NCBI RefSeq assembly: GCF_040115645.1
Contig: NC_089554.1
Coordinates: forward strand, 1,302,001-1,366,000
From: Euwallacea fornicatus
Lineage: Eukaryota; Arthropoda; Insecta; Coleoptera; Curculionidae
Direction: 5' to 3'
DNA: 64,000 nucleotides
Part shown: positions 47,720 through 57,902 of the stretch, in pieces
How the letters are laid out: each line of letters opens with the position of its first letter
Numbering within the stretch: the first letter of the stretch is position 1
Notes under the pieces: generated by a model
What the model was told of the DNA's origin: nothing
Database searches by the model: none
What the model saw: the letters and a program-made list of their open reading frames with translations, nothing else
Position numbers and translations under genes: made by a program

Positions 47720-48980
47720 CCAGGTCTGTAAATATGAAACCGGAATTTGCCTCCAAATATCCACAGTGGTAATATAGGTACTACCTTATCGTGTTATTAG
47801 GGTACTACATCTCTTATTTACATCTGAGAATGATTTTCAAATCATAAAAATACAGGTTCAATACTGCAGTACAGTTTGCAATAGCTTTGAGTGTGTCGAA
47901 TTTTGTGCCTACAAATTACGATTTGCCGACAGCATTGATTTTCTGTTACCACTCGAAAAAGACGGCTGCAGATTCACATCGCATGCCTTGGAAAATCACA
48001 GTGCTATGAGTGGTTTAAAAAACTCAAAAGTGTCAATTTTGACGTCAATAACGAAGAGCGTAGAAAACCACCGAAAAAGTTTGAAGATGGTGAGTTGAAA
48101 GCTTTACTAGATGAGGACGATACTCAAACGCAACAACAATTAGCGAACCAATTAAATGTGACACGAGAAGCCATTTCCATTCGTTTGAAAGCTATGGGAA
48201 AAATTCAGAAGATAGGAAAATGGGTTCCACATGAACTTAATGAAAGACAGCAAGAAAATCGAAAAACCACTTGCCAATTGTTGCTTACCAGGTATAACAG
48301 AAAGTCATTTCTTCATCGAATTGTGACCGGTGACGGAAAATGGATCTATTTTGAGAATCCCAAACGTAAAAAATCATGGGTAACTCCAGGCGAACCATCA
48401 GCATCGTCAGCAAGACCAAATCGATATGGACGGAGAACAATGCTCTGTGTTTGGTGGGATCAAAAAGGCGTAATTTGTTATGAGCTGCTAAAACCTGGAG
48501 AAACAGTTAATACTGAACGTTACCGACAACAAATGATGGACTTGCATCGGGCTTTGCGTGAAAGACTACCAGAATATCAAGAACGGCAACACAAGGTGAT
48601 ATTGCTTCATGATAATGCACCATCACACACTGCAAAACTGGTGAAGGAAACGATTGGGACGTTTCATTGGGAAGCACTATCGCATGCGGCATATTCACCC
48701 GACTTAGCACCATCTAATTATCACTTATTTGCATCGATGGGACACGCTCTTGCAGAACAGCACTTCACCTCTTACGAAACAGTTAAAAAATGGCTCGATG
48801 AATGGTTTGCCTCGAAAGAACAACAGTTCTTTTGGCGTGGCATCCACAAATTGTCAGAGAGATGGGAAAAATGTATATGTAACGATGGGAAATATTTCGA
48901 ATAAAATATTTTTTATAATTATTGCGCAACTAAGTTATATTTTTTATTAAAAGATTCCGGTTTCATATTTACAGACCTGG
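47720..48980 (+). mobile_element. Mos1-like mariner element, nearly intact
   Basis: 1261 bp, close to the 1286 bp of Mos1. The terminal inverted repeats are identical over 27 bp (47720-47746 and 48954-48980), beginning CCAGGTCTGTAAATATGAAA, and share the CCAGGT start of Mos1. TA duplications lie at 47718-47719 and 48981-48982. Perfect TIRs point to a recent insertion. The element ends only 40 bp from the splice donor of the PDE4-like exon. Confidence 0.97.
47893..48904 (+). pseudogene. Mos1-like mariner transposase, long open frame with damaged N-terminus
   Basis: The expected Met is GTG at 47893 (V-SNFVPTNY). The first about 33 codons match the Mos1 N-terminus (LIFCYHSKKTAADSHRM). A small deletion with frameshift then hits the helix-turn-helix near 47985, and the frame reopens at CYEWFKKLKS. 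From there to the stop at 48902-48904 it is uninterrupted, about 300 codons. It includes WVPHELNE, TGDGKWI (first Asp kept, next residue Gly where Mos1 has Glu), LLHDNAPSHTA (second Asp), YSPDLAPSNYH (third Asp, DD34D) and a GKYFE end. An internal Met at 48095 opens a 269-aa catalytic-domain protein lacking DNA-binding parts. The family cuts and pastes at TA. Confidence 0.93.
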
Positions 48981-49020
48981 TAAAGGTTCCGTTCTTAATA
49001 ACCCTAAACAAACTACTCAC

Positions 49021-49145
49021 CTACAAATCCAACTGTGTCTTCGGCGTGGCTGAGCAGCCGGTGGGGGAACCAAAAGGTGGCTTCCTCCTTCGGGAGGTCC
49101 GATGCGCACCTCGGGGATCTTTAACTCCCCTCCGCCCCCGCTCAT
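49021..49145 (-). CDS. Isoform-specific first coding exon resembling cAMP phosphodiesterase PDE4 (dunce)
   Basis: On the - strand an ATG at 49143-49145 opens 41 codons plus two bases and ends at a consensus donor (AG, then GTGAGTAG from 49020). The peptide starts MSGGGGELKIPEVRIG and ends PRRRHSWIC. From memory of the family, mammalian PDE4D3 begins with a short unique N-terminus ending RRHSWIC, spliced to the common exon that leads into UCR1; RRHS there is a PKA site. The exon has C at its end and phase 2. PDE4 hydrolyses cAMP in the cytosol and at membranes; the isoform N-terminus targets the enzyme. No UCR or catalytic exon was found, so the rest must lie outside the window at lower coordinates. 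The exon sits in a GC-rich island unlike the flanks. Moderate confidence in the family, higher that it is a real exon. Confidence 0.55.
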
Positions 49146-49260
49146 TTTGGCGAAGGCGGCCACTTAGATGGAAATTTTAAAGGAGTGAAGCACTCCGGCG
49201 CGTGCGGGTACATTGAGACAGGAGCAAATGGTGCGTCGGCGTAATGTCTGCAGGCCGTTT
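49022..49260 (-). promoter_or_regulatory. GC-rich, CpG-rich island around the PDE4-like exon
   Basis: About 240 bp rich in G, C and CpG (GGCGTGGC, GGCGAAGGCGGCC, GGCGCGTGCGGG) in a strongly A/T-rich neighbourhood. This fits an alternative promoter and 5' leader upstream of the exon on the - strand. No TATA or initiator can be fixed. Confidence 0.4.
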
Positions 49261-52200
49261 ATTTTGAGAGTAGTTAGAATAGCGCGTCTGGAAAATATAA
49301 TTCTGGTGGTTCGTGGGACAATGCTGGGTATAGGTACCAGTTTTTGGGCGACGGAGCTTGTTCAACATTGAGAAAGTAAGAGAGAAAACCCGAGACTAAT
49401 GAAAAAAATTGTAAATATATTGAAGATAGTGGAACAAAACTGAGGTATCTCCCTTTTTATATATCTCCTAACGCAAAAACTTCTCTCTAGCAGTTAAGCT
49501 AAGAGGCCTTTAATGGAAAATATATTATTAAAACTCGTTTAATTTAATATGTTTTTTCCCTTTTTATTTGAGCAATCGCTCTGAATATTCTTTTTGAAAT
49601 GAAAGTAATTTGAACTGACGGTAAGTCTGTTTCCCACATTTATTCCTATAGCATCACATTATGCAAAGGTAAAATTACCATGTCCTCTCCTACCATCTAG
49701 ATGGTTTAAAGGAGTATAGAACTTTATGTTCAATCTCAAATCTTATCTGTGATACGTTTTCGTAGAATGATTTATTTCTCAAGGAAGCCCTATCTATTCA
49801 CTTACAGGAGCATTCAGATGAAATTTCAATGCATAAATCGATTTTAGTGTACTTTGGGTAGTAACCATCGCTGTGCATTGATAAAGGGGAATGCTTTTAG
49901 GGGTTTGTAGCTTTTAAATAGGTTTGCCGATTAATGGCGTCTCTCAAGGAATTGCATAAAACTTGTGTATTCACAAAAATCAATCACAAGAATACCTTAT
50001 ACACTCGCCATTGTCATTAGTTTCAACAACAAGTCCTTCAGTTTCTGAGGGGCTCAGAAATGTGCAAAAGAAACGTATTAGTTTTACTGATGTTTAATAA
50101 AGCGGTTTATGTAAAATATTTTATTGGAACAAAAATTTCAAAATAAGATATTACTAGCGTGATTCTCGTCGAGTTTTTAAGCCTTTTGAAACCCTGCGTG
50201 CTTCGACTATGAATTCTTGATAATCTCAGGGTGTGAAGAAATATGCAAAACCATCAAATTTGTCTCAAAACCAGTGGCGTTGCTTCATAAGTTGAACTAA
50301 ACAATGCTGTCCCAAGTTTAGTATTGTCTGAGAAAATTAGTAAAGTTTTTGGCTGTTTCCCAAGCTATACTCATACGATCCTGATATTTTAAAACTTGAA
50401 TTGTAAATTCCAGAATTTGAAGACGAACATAAAGTTTCATATTATATAAAATCAGTCGCGTAAAGGAATGATTATAACAAGTTTCTTTCATGAATATAAA
50501 GTTTTGCTTCATGCGTGAATTTTCTCGATTATTTAACCTCCTTTTAAAAACCTTTCGGTTACCATGACAGCTCCTGAAAAATATCAGATTTCTAAAACTT
50601 TTATTGAGTGTGAGGAATGTGAAATATGTTGCTTTTTCAGTGAAATTGTCTTTTTTCAGAAATTGAAAGGTATTTGGGGAATTCGTGAAATGGTTTAACC
50701 CTCTTCAGGCCGTGCTCGATATTGTCCAGATATCTGCAAAATGTCCGGTATTATGTATTATTTTTTGTATAAATTTCAGAATTTTAAGATGAATATTGAG
50801 AGTTTTAAATTGCGCAAAGTGAATGGCGTACCTTCAATATATTGTATGTCTTAAAAGGAATTATTAAGACTCTTACCTCGCAATGCGTGTTTCTGTCTTA
50901 ACGTTAATGAGCTTACATTTAGATATATGCGTCAAGATAACTCATTACATTAAATTTCTCAATTGACTGATTTAATCTGCTTTGCAAGTCTAGAATATTC
51001 TTCAACAAAATCCTAATGGAAGGTTGTCGTGACATGCCCTTAATTATGCCTTAAAAATATAAAATGTGCAAGCATTTTCCGATCCGCTGAAGCGCAAATT
51101 AAAACTACGATATTAGTAAATTAATTAATTATTGGAGTAATAATGGATATTCCTATTAATTAGAACACCAAATACGTTTAGATTTGCATTTGAGGTGATT
51201 CCACATGTAATTGCCACGTATTCTGATTCAAACATATTATTTGTTGTTCAAACGGCATTTCAAGCTAATTATGTACCTTTCTTCCATTATATCCAATACC
51301 ACTAATGTTTTGGGCATAATAATGGCTTTAGTGATCTGAATTATGGCTTGCAACCTAATGCGTTTTGTACCGCTTTATCAGACTGGAGCTTAATCCGTTC
51401 AACATAAAACGATTATCCGATTTTCACTAATGATGTAGATGTGATATGAGTATTTTTTTGCTTTTAACCTATTTTAAGCCAATGAATCCAATACGCCAGT
51501 CAATTCTACTTTCCTTTGATAGTTACTTTGGTAATCAGTAAAAAAATATTTTGAATGTTGCTATTATCAGTAATTCCGGAGAATATTAGGAGTCACATTT
51601 AGAGGATACGTGTCTAGTGTTTGTTGCCGCCTCTGCCATTCGGAAATAGATAGTTTTGCAAGAAGTATGGAAACGCACGCGATTTTTACTTCCCAAAAAC
51701 GCAATGTGGATTTCTAACAAGCGACGGAGTTTGGGAAAAACACTTTTTGCACACAATCGGAACAATATTTTTTCCACTCTTGTAAACAAATTGAAGCACG
51801 TTTTTTATTTTTTCAAAAAAATCTTTTTAGTAAACATTAAATTTCAAAACCTGATGAAAAACCACGTTTACTTGTATATTATTTTTCATGAAAAAATAAA
51901 AACCACCGTATTTTTAAAATAATTTGCCTGCCCGTACTCGTACGAAGCAGATAACAGAGGTTCATAAATCTAAGAAATAAAATAAGGAGGTAGGACCTAT
52001 GAAAAATACAGCACGAATAGGTAAAATTTGTCTTGCACTTATATACAAGTACGAAGTTCTAAAGATAAATTCCTGCGAGAGAACACCAATTAAGCATTGT
52101 ACTAGAAAAAATAAATCACAGAATTAAGTTTGAAAACAATCTGAAGTTTCTTGGCAGAGAAATACAGTAATTTGAAATTTTCAAAATTTCATCAAATTAT

Positions 52201-54256
52201 ATCGTAATATCAAACTTGCATATCATTGATTGAAATGGTACGTCTCTCACGTTAAATTCGCTTTAATTCAAGGCTGAAATTTTTGAATACCGAACTACCA
52301 GAGAAGAATAAACCTGCTATAAAGATCATATCTTAAATGAATGTATAATTATGTCATAAGAGAAAACGTTCTGTTTGGGCAGAAACTTTAGATTTACAAT
52401 TAGTGATTTAATTCCAAAACGATGTAAATTGTTGTCGCTTTATCTTAATCGTATTAAAATTGTAAATATGTAGTTGCAAAAAATTACTCAGAATAGCTAA
52501 TTTTGCATTAATATTTAACTTGATTAACCAGTATAATAGTATTTATCTGAACCTGAATGGTAGTTTGTTAAATGTTTTATTTCACATTGCCGCCACATTG
52601 CCGCCACAGTTGAATAATTGATGGTTACAAAGCCATTAACGAACATACCAAAAAATTTCGTTTTTAATGTCTTTTAAATCTAAATGTGCATAGTTAAAAT
52701 CAGTTGTAAAAAGCAGTGGGAATATAATTTCAACCCATAAAAAGTCTAGGTGTTCCTGTAGGTTAAAATATTCTTAGGGTTAACTTAAGATTTGAGATTT
52801 GATTTATCCTGAAAGTCATCGTTACTCAGAATTAAAATACTACTCAAATATGGATGAAAGTAATTGTTACGTAAAACTGATTCCAAACTTTTCCTAATAT
52901 GTACAGAAATTTATTTTTATCAAAGATTTCTTAACTTGAAAGCCATCTTTGGCTAGGATTATTGAGTCTATTTGGAAACAAAACTTAAATTTAATAGAGA
53001 TCATATATATAGAGCAAGAAAGTTTAGATTTTTTTTAATGTTAAAAATCCCATGGAGAGTAAATTGTACTAAATATTTTTCTGTTAGAGCTCCTATAGAA
53101 GGATGACTATTCCTGCGGCGTGAGTGCGTCACTTGTCCCCTTTAAAACGCTTTTAACGTAAATTTTTCGATTTTCGACTGATTTGTTCACACGAGCTACT
53201 GTTGAGTGTCACAGTCGCAAGGAATAGCAGGTCTTCGCTTCAAGTTCCGTCTCCTAAAGAGGCCTCTGCACATCGACTCTGCCAATTTTACCGCCCTAGG
53301 CTATACCAAAGATCATAGATACACAAGAATATTATTCCAAAGCTTTGAATTTATCGCCCGATAGAAGGATGATAAATGCAGGGCCAATAGAATCATTAAC
53401 GCTTGCACAAACAGCCAGCAGACGTCGACTCATACATTGTATTAAGCAATAATTCCAAATTTTATTGTGTTTTTATGGCAGTTTATTGCGTTTCGTCTTT
53501 GTCGTTATGCTGAATAACACAGAAGTTAATAGCCCTGCGAATGCTCTCGTTTGAAAGATATATTAAAAAAATAAAACAAATTTTGGAATTATTTCTCTTT
53601 TTAGTAAATTTCGACGGTTGTTTATTCATTCCAGAGGAAAGAGTAAATTTGGAAACAGAGGACTACTTAATTATTTATTAAGACCGACAACCCACTATCT
53701 TTCTCACCCGGAAATTAATTAAAAATTATCACAATTTGAAAGTGGTCGTGTTTCTCTTTTGAATTTTAGATGTTGATTTCATTCCTCTTCCAATCGAATT
53801 AACAAATTGTTAATTTCAATCGACGAAAAAGCACCTTTCATAGACACCCACACTATATTTGTTTTCGCATATTAATTTTTTTAGAAATTGTGTAATATTT
53901 TAATTTTTTTATAACAAAAACAAGAAATATTTTTATAAAATTGATAAATTATCGTAGTTAAATTGATTTAAGGAAAAAGTTACAAATCTCTACTAATTGC
54001 ATATTTCCCGAACTTTTACCATATAGGTATAAATTTGGCAACGCGAGCTCAAACCTAGCAGTAGTAGGGTGGCGACCGCTCGGCGGTTTTCTATCGCCAA
54101 GTTTATAAAATATCGTAGTTTTTTACCTTGTCGCCATCTACTAACGATCCACTTAATCACGTTACAATAAACATAAAATCGTGCACCGACAACATTTTTG
54201 TATAAAACAACAAAACGCCAGTATATACAATTACAATTAAAATCTGAACAACGACG
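49261..54256. other. Non-coding stretch, almost free of transposons
   Basis: About 5 kb without recognised genes or transposon ends. Points of note: an 11-bp unit CATTGCCGCCA occurs twice in tandem at about 52588-52609. About 51070-51440 is rich in homeodomain-type TTAATTA and TAAT motifs. About 53100-53300 is GC-richer, with a short - strand open frame (MCRGLFRRRN). It could be the upstream regulatory region of the PDE4-like gene. Confidence 0.4.
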
Positions 54257-54290
54257 ATAACAACAACAACAACAAAAACAACAAATAAGT
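54257..54290. repeat. (CAA)n-like simple repeat
   Basis: Imperfect AAC trinucleotide run. It creates an artefactual cysteine-rich open frame on the - strand, which I do not call as a gene. Confidence 0.85.
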
Positions 54291-55637
54291 ATCACATACT
54301 CACTAAAACTTTGGGATTCATTATAACAAACTATCAAGGCCAATAAAATAAATCCAACTCGCGTTATAGTTTTGTTGTTTTCGTCACAATTAATATTCAT
54401 AGCTTAATTGCTTAATGCGACGATGTCAGTTAATTTATTAATTAGCGCTATAGAAATAATATGTAATTTAGTGTCGACATCATGTTTTGTGCCGTCGAAT
54501 TTTACAGGGTGATTCATTAATAATGAAGCAGACGAAAGCTGGACATCCTACATATCAAATACTGACGACTGTTGTATTGTAGAATTTTAAATAAAAGGGA
54601 CACGCCTCTATTTTGTATTTTGTCGTCTCCAACAATAATACTGGAAATGTTGCAACTTCGGAAACTCGGAACTGCTTGCTACATCTTGAACTCTATATTT
54701 CTGGATTTTATCATTGTGGTTCATGTTCCGTCCATTAATAACAAAAACTAATTTCCCAAATGAAAGATAACGAAATACTTGTAAGTGCATCATAAATCGT
54801 TCGTTAATGTTCACAGTATAACAGCATGCCTCTAGAATTTTGATATGCATGATTGGTAAGGCGAAACGATTTCTACGGAAATAAATATTTATAATTGTGC
54901 CTGATTTGCATGCAGACTAATATGGGAATTAATTGCTTTAAACAATCCTAAAGCTCTCATTGAATCGCCGAATTCGATACGTCATTTACGGTTTCACACA
55001 TAATTTCCCACAAATCGAAATGGCGATTGCTAATGATTATTTACATCGCAAATCCCGTAGATGATTTGTTACAGCACGAGTTTCCTACTCGTACCCCTCA
55101 TACGCCTCAGTCTAAAAGTTGTCAACGACTACTCTCACAATTCCTACTGGACATATATCTCACGTTGTTTTATTTTTAGAGATATGATTTTCTATTTTTG
55201 TTAAATTGGAACCTTTTCAGACTACCCTCGTACTGTTTGACTAACCTGTACTAAACTGAGCAAAATTTCTTGAAAATATTACCAACGCTAAATTTGTCCA
55301 CGTTTGTCATTCTGACACGATCGAGACCAATTAGGTATTTTGCCAGTGTCAAACGCATTTGCTATTTATTTTATAAATATTTCAATATTTACGTGCAAAA
55401 AATATGTATTTTTGAAATTTTTTGGTTAGAATTGATGCCCTCTATTATCATAATAAAAGAAACATTTTTAATTTAAATAACAAAGTAATCTTGTCAAATA
55501 TTGCAATTCTGAAAACGCTAGATCTCTAGTTAAAGTCCGGTACGTTTGCTTAGGAACAATGTTAACTGTATCTGATATTATAATGATGAATTTACCGTTA
55601 AGATGTTAGCACTGAGCAGGAGAGGTAACCACATATA
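54291..55637. other. Non-coding stretch with an orphan element end
   Basis: TA then CAGGGTGATTCATTAATAAT at 54505 looks like the left end of a CAGGGTG-type DNA element; no right end was found. The rest is A/T-rich without recognised features. Confidence 0.4.
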
Positions 55638-57568
55638 CAGCGCTTGTAAAAAGTATTGCAACACGTTTTATAACTCTCATAAATCCGATAAAAAAAAATA
55701 CTTATACCCGTATAATTGTATTATAATGTACAATTTTATTTAAAAAAAGATTTTTAATGCATTATTTTCGATATTCAAATACTGCATCACCATCTAGCTA
55801 CCTCTACCACCTTTTTATTTTCAAATGGATAGATACCCATTGCAGTATATCAAATGAAAGGTAATTAAACAAGGGATACAACGGTATACTCAGACTTAAA
55901 ATTGTATCTAAAAAATCTTATTAAAACAAATAATAATAAAGTTCATATCTTACAAAGATTAAAAGTGTAATTGCGCCCTAACAGATAATTTAGTCTAATT
56001 TCACTTTGAAAGAAAGTAAAAAAATGATGACGTACAAACTCCAAATCGCCTTCCATGTAAACAATTTCTTAAATACAAAATATTTTAATTTTCATAGAAC
56101 TCCTTAGTAGTTGAATTCAGTTGTTAGGCATCTACCATAATTAAAACATTAAAAAAGGATGGTTTATTTGAAAAAAAAAGAATGGAAATTTTCATGTTTT
56201 GGAGGCATCGAGATCGTAAAAGAACTTACGAAGCGGTGTGTCTCATATTTAATGATAAATATCCAGACCTATCTATTGGTACGAGTGTAGTTTGTGGATT
56301 TCATAAAAAAATTCAACGAGCTGGAAATGTGGAAGCTGCTCCAAAATGTGGAAGACCTGGAACAGAAACTGACTAAACATTCTTTTATCTGTCAGTAAAA
56401 ACCCGCTACAGTTTGCCAGCAAACTTGCCGATGAATTTGATTTATCTGAAAAATCAGTAAGCAATATTTTAAAATGAGAAAAATTTCATCCATTCAAAAC
56501 TTCTTACACCCAAAAGTTGACGCCTGAAGATTTTGATCATGCAGCACAATTTTGTGAATTGATGCAACAGAAAGGCATTCAAAATAATCGGTCCTATTCT
56601 AGAATTTCATTTTCGGACAAAGCAACGTTTTGCTTAAATGGATCTATTCATCAAACATAATTGTCGCTAATGGTGTACAGACATTTCTTATTGAATGCAA
56701 ACTGTGCATACACAACATCCGCAAAATTTCAATATATGGATGGCTATAATTGGCTACCAGTTCATCGGTCCACTTTTCATAGAGGGGAACATAAACAACG
56801 CACCATACTTGTACTTATTGGAAAACGAAATAGTTCCATCAATTGCCGCAATTTTTCCTAGAGGAAATGGGGAACAAGTAGCCAATAATATTCAGTGCCG
56901 ACAAGATGGTCTACCGCCACATTATGCGATGGCTGTGAGAGAGTATCTTGATGAGATTTTCCCTTAAAAATAGATCGGTAGAAGAGGCGTAATAGAATGA
57001 ACGCCAGGACCTCCAGATCTTATCCCCCTTGATTTTTTTTGTGGGTTCACTTAAAAGGTTTCGTTTACAAAAACGAATTACAAAATTTAGATGCTTTACG
57101 TTTTAGAATTCGAATAGAATTTGAATTAGTATCAGAAGCAACAATGAATAATTTCTTAAAAGAGTTGGAGGAATAATTGAATTATTTCCAAATTGTTGCT
57201 GGAGCCCAATTTGAGCATTTATTGCATGAATTTCTATTTCGTTTATTGTAATAGCAAGTTACTTTATTTTGTGCTTAATAATTTTATTTTTACGGAAACG
57301 GACCCAATTTTTACGGACCCAATTTAAATTCCGAGTATATCGTTCTGTCCCGTAACGACTTACCTTTCATTTGAGATATTATAATGGGTACTTTTCCACT
57401 TGAAAATAAAAGTTAGCAGAAATAGCTGGATAGGAGCAAAAAAATTTAATACAGAAAATAATGCATTAAATACTATTTTTTACATAAAATTATACGTATT
57501 CAAACATTTAAAAAAATATCAGGTTTATAAAAGTTATAAATGTGTTGTAATAATTTCTACTAGCGCTA
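55638..57568 (+). mobile_element. Long-TIR DNA transposon 7 with near-complete transposase gene
   Basis: The left end CAGCGCTTGTAAAAAGTATT is inverse to the right end TAGCGCTAGTAGAAATTATT. The arms align over about 280 bp (55638-55930 and 57290-57568), including TTTAATGCATTATTTTC and ATCAAATGAAAGGTAA-type blocks. TA precedes the left end; the right flank has diverged. Its ends differ from the CAGGGTG group, but the transposase belongs to the same class. Confidence 0.88.
56182..57180 (+). pseudogene. DUF4817-type (IS630/Tc1-mariner class) transposase pseudogene
   Basis: Starts MEIFMFWRHRDRKRTYEAV at 56182; the N-terminal helix-turn-helix runs to KCGRPGTETD with a stop just after. Later frames show TPEDFDHAAQFCEL, ISFSDKATFCLNG (first catalytic Asp), then IWMAIIGYQFIGPLFIEGNI, IVPSIAAIFPRGNG, CRQDGLPPHYAMAVREYLDE (second Asp, QDG), IGRRGVIE-TPGPPDLIPLDFF (third Asp). 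It is the most complete member of this class in the window, close to full length but broken by several stops and frameshifts. The three Asp positions are still visible. Confidence 0.82.
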
Positions 57569-57890
57569 TTTAGACAGTATCAAATAAATTATATTTAGGT
57601 TGACTGCAAGCCGAACCAAGTTCAAATTAACTCGCAATATTGCGGTAGGCACAGAATAATATTATCAATAATATTATTGATTGAGGTGAGTTAAATTATG
57701 TCATTTCCTGGGATTAATGCAAATTGAGAAACTAATTAGGCATCGAATGATTTATTTGAGAGGAATATAATTTCAATTTGACATTGGAATCTTCACTTTG
57801 AAGAAGGTTGAACGGAACTGACTAAGGTTATTGTAATGATTTTTCTACAGAGTTCGAAGATAAACAATCTAAAAGTGACCAAATACCGAA
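57569..57890. other. Spacer, no gene seen
   Basis: A/T-rich sequence between transposon 7 and the second non-LTR copy. Confidence 0.5.
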
Positions 57891-57902
57891 CATAATTATT
57901 AT

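Noticed and set aside
53200..53290. Second alternative first exon (MCRGLFRRRN...) for the PDE4-like gene
   Set aside because: The frame ends at a stop and the only possible donor is a poor match; GC content alone is not enough.
53993..54400. 135-codon cysteine-rich open frame on the - strand
   Set aside because: It is produced by the (CAA)n simple repeat; composition is low complexity and no family resemblance is seen.
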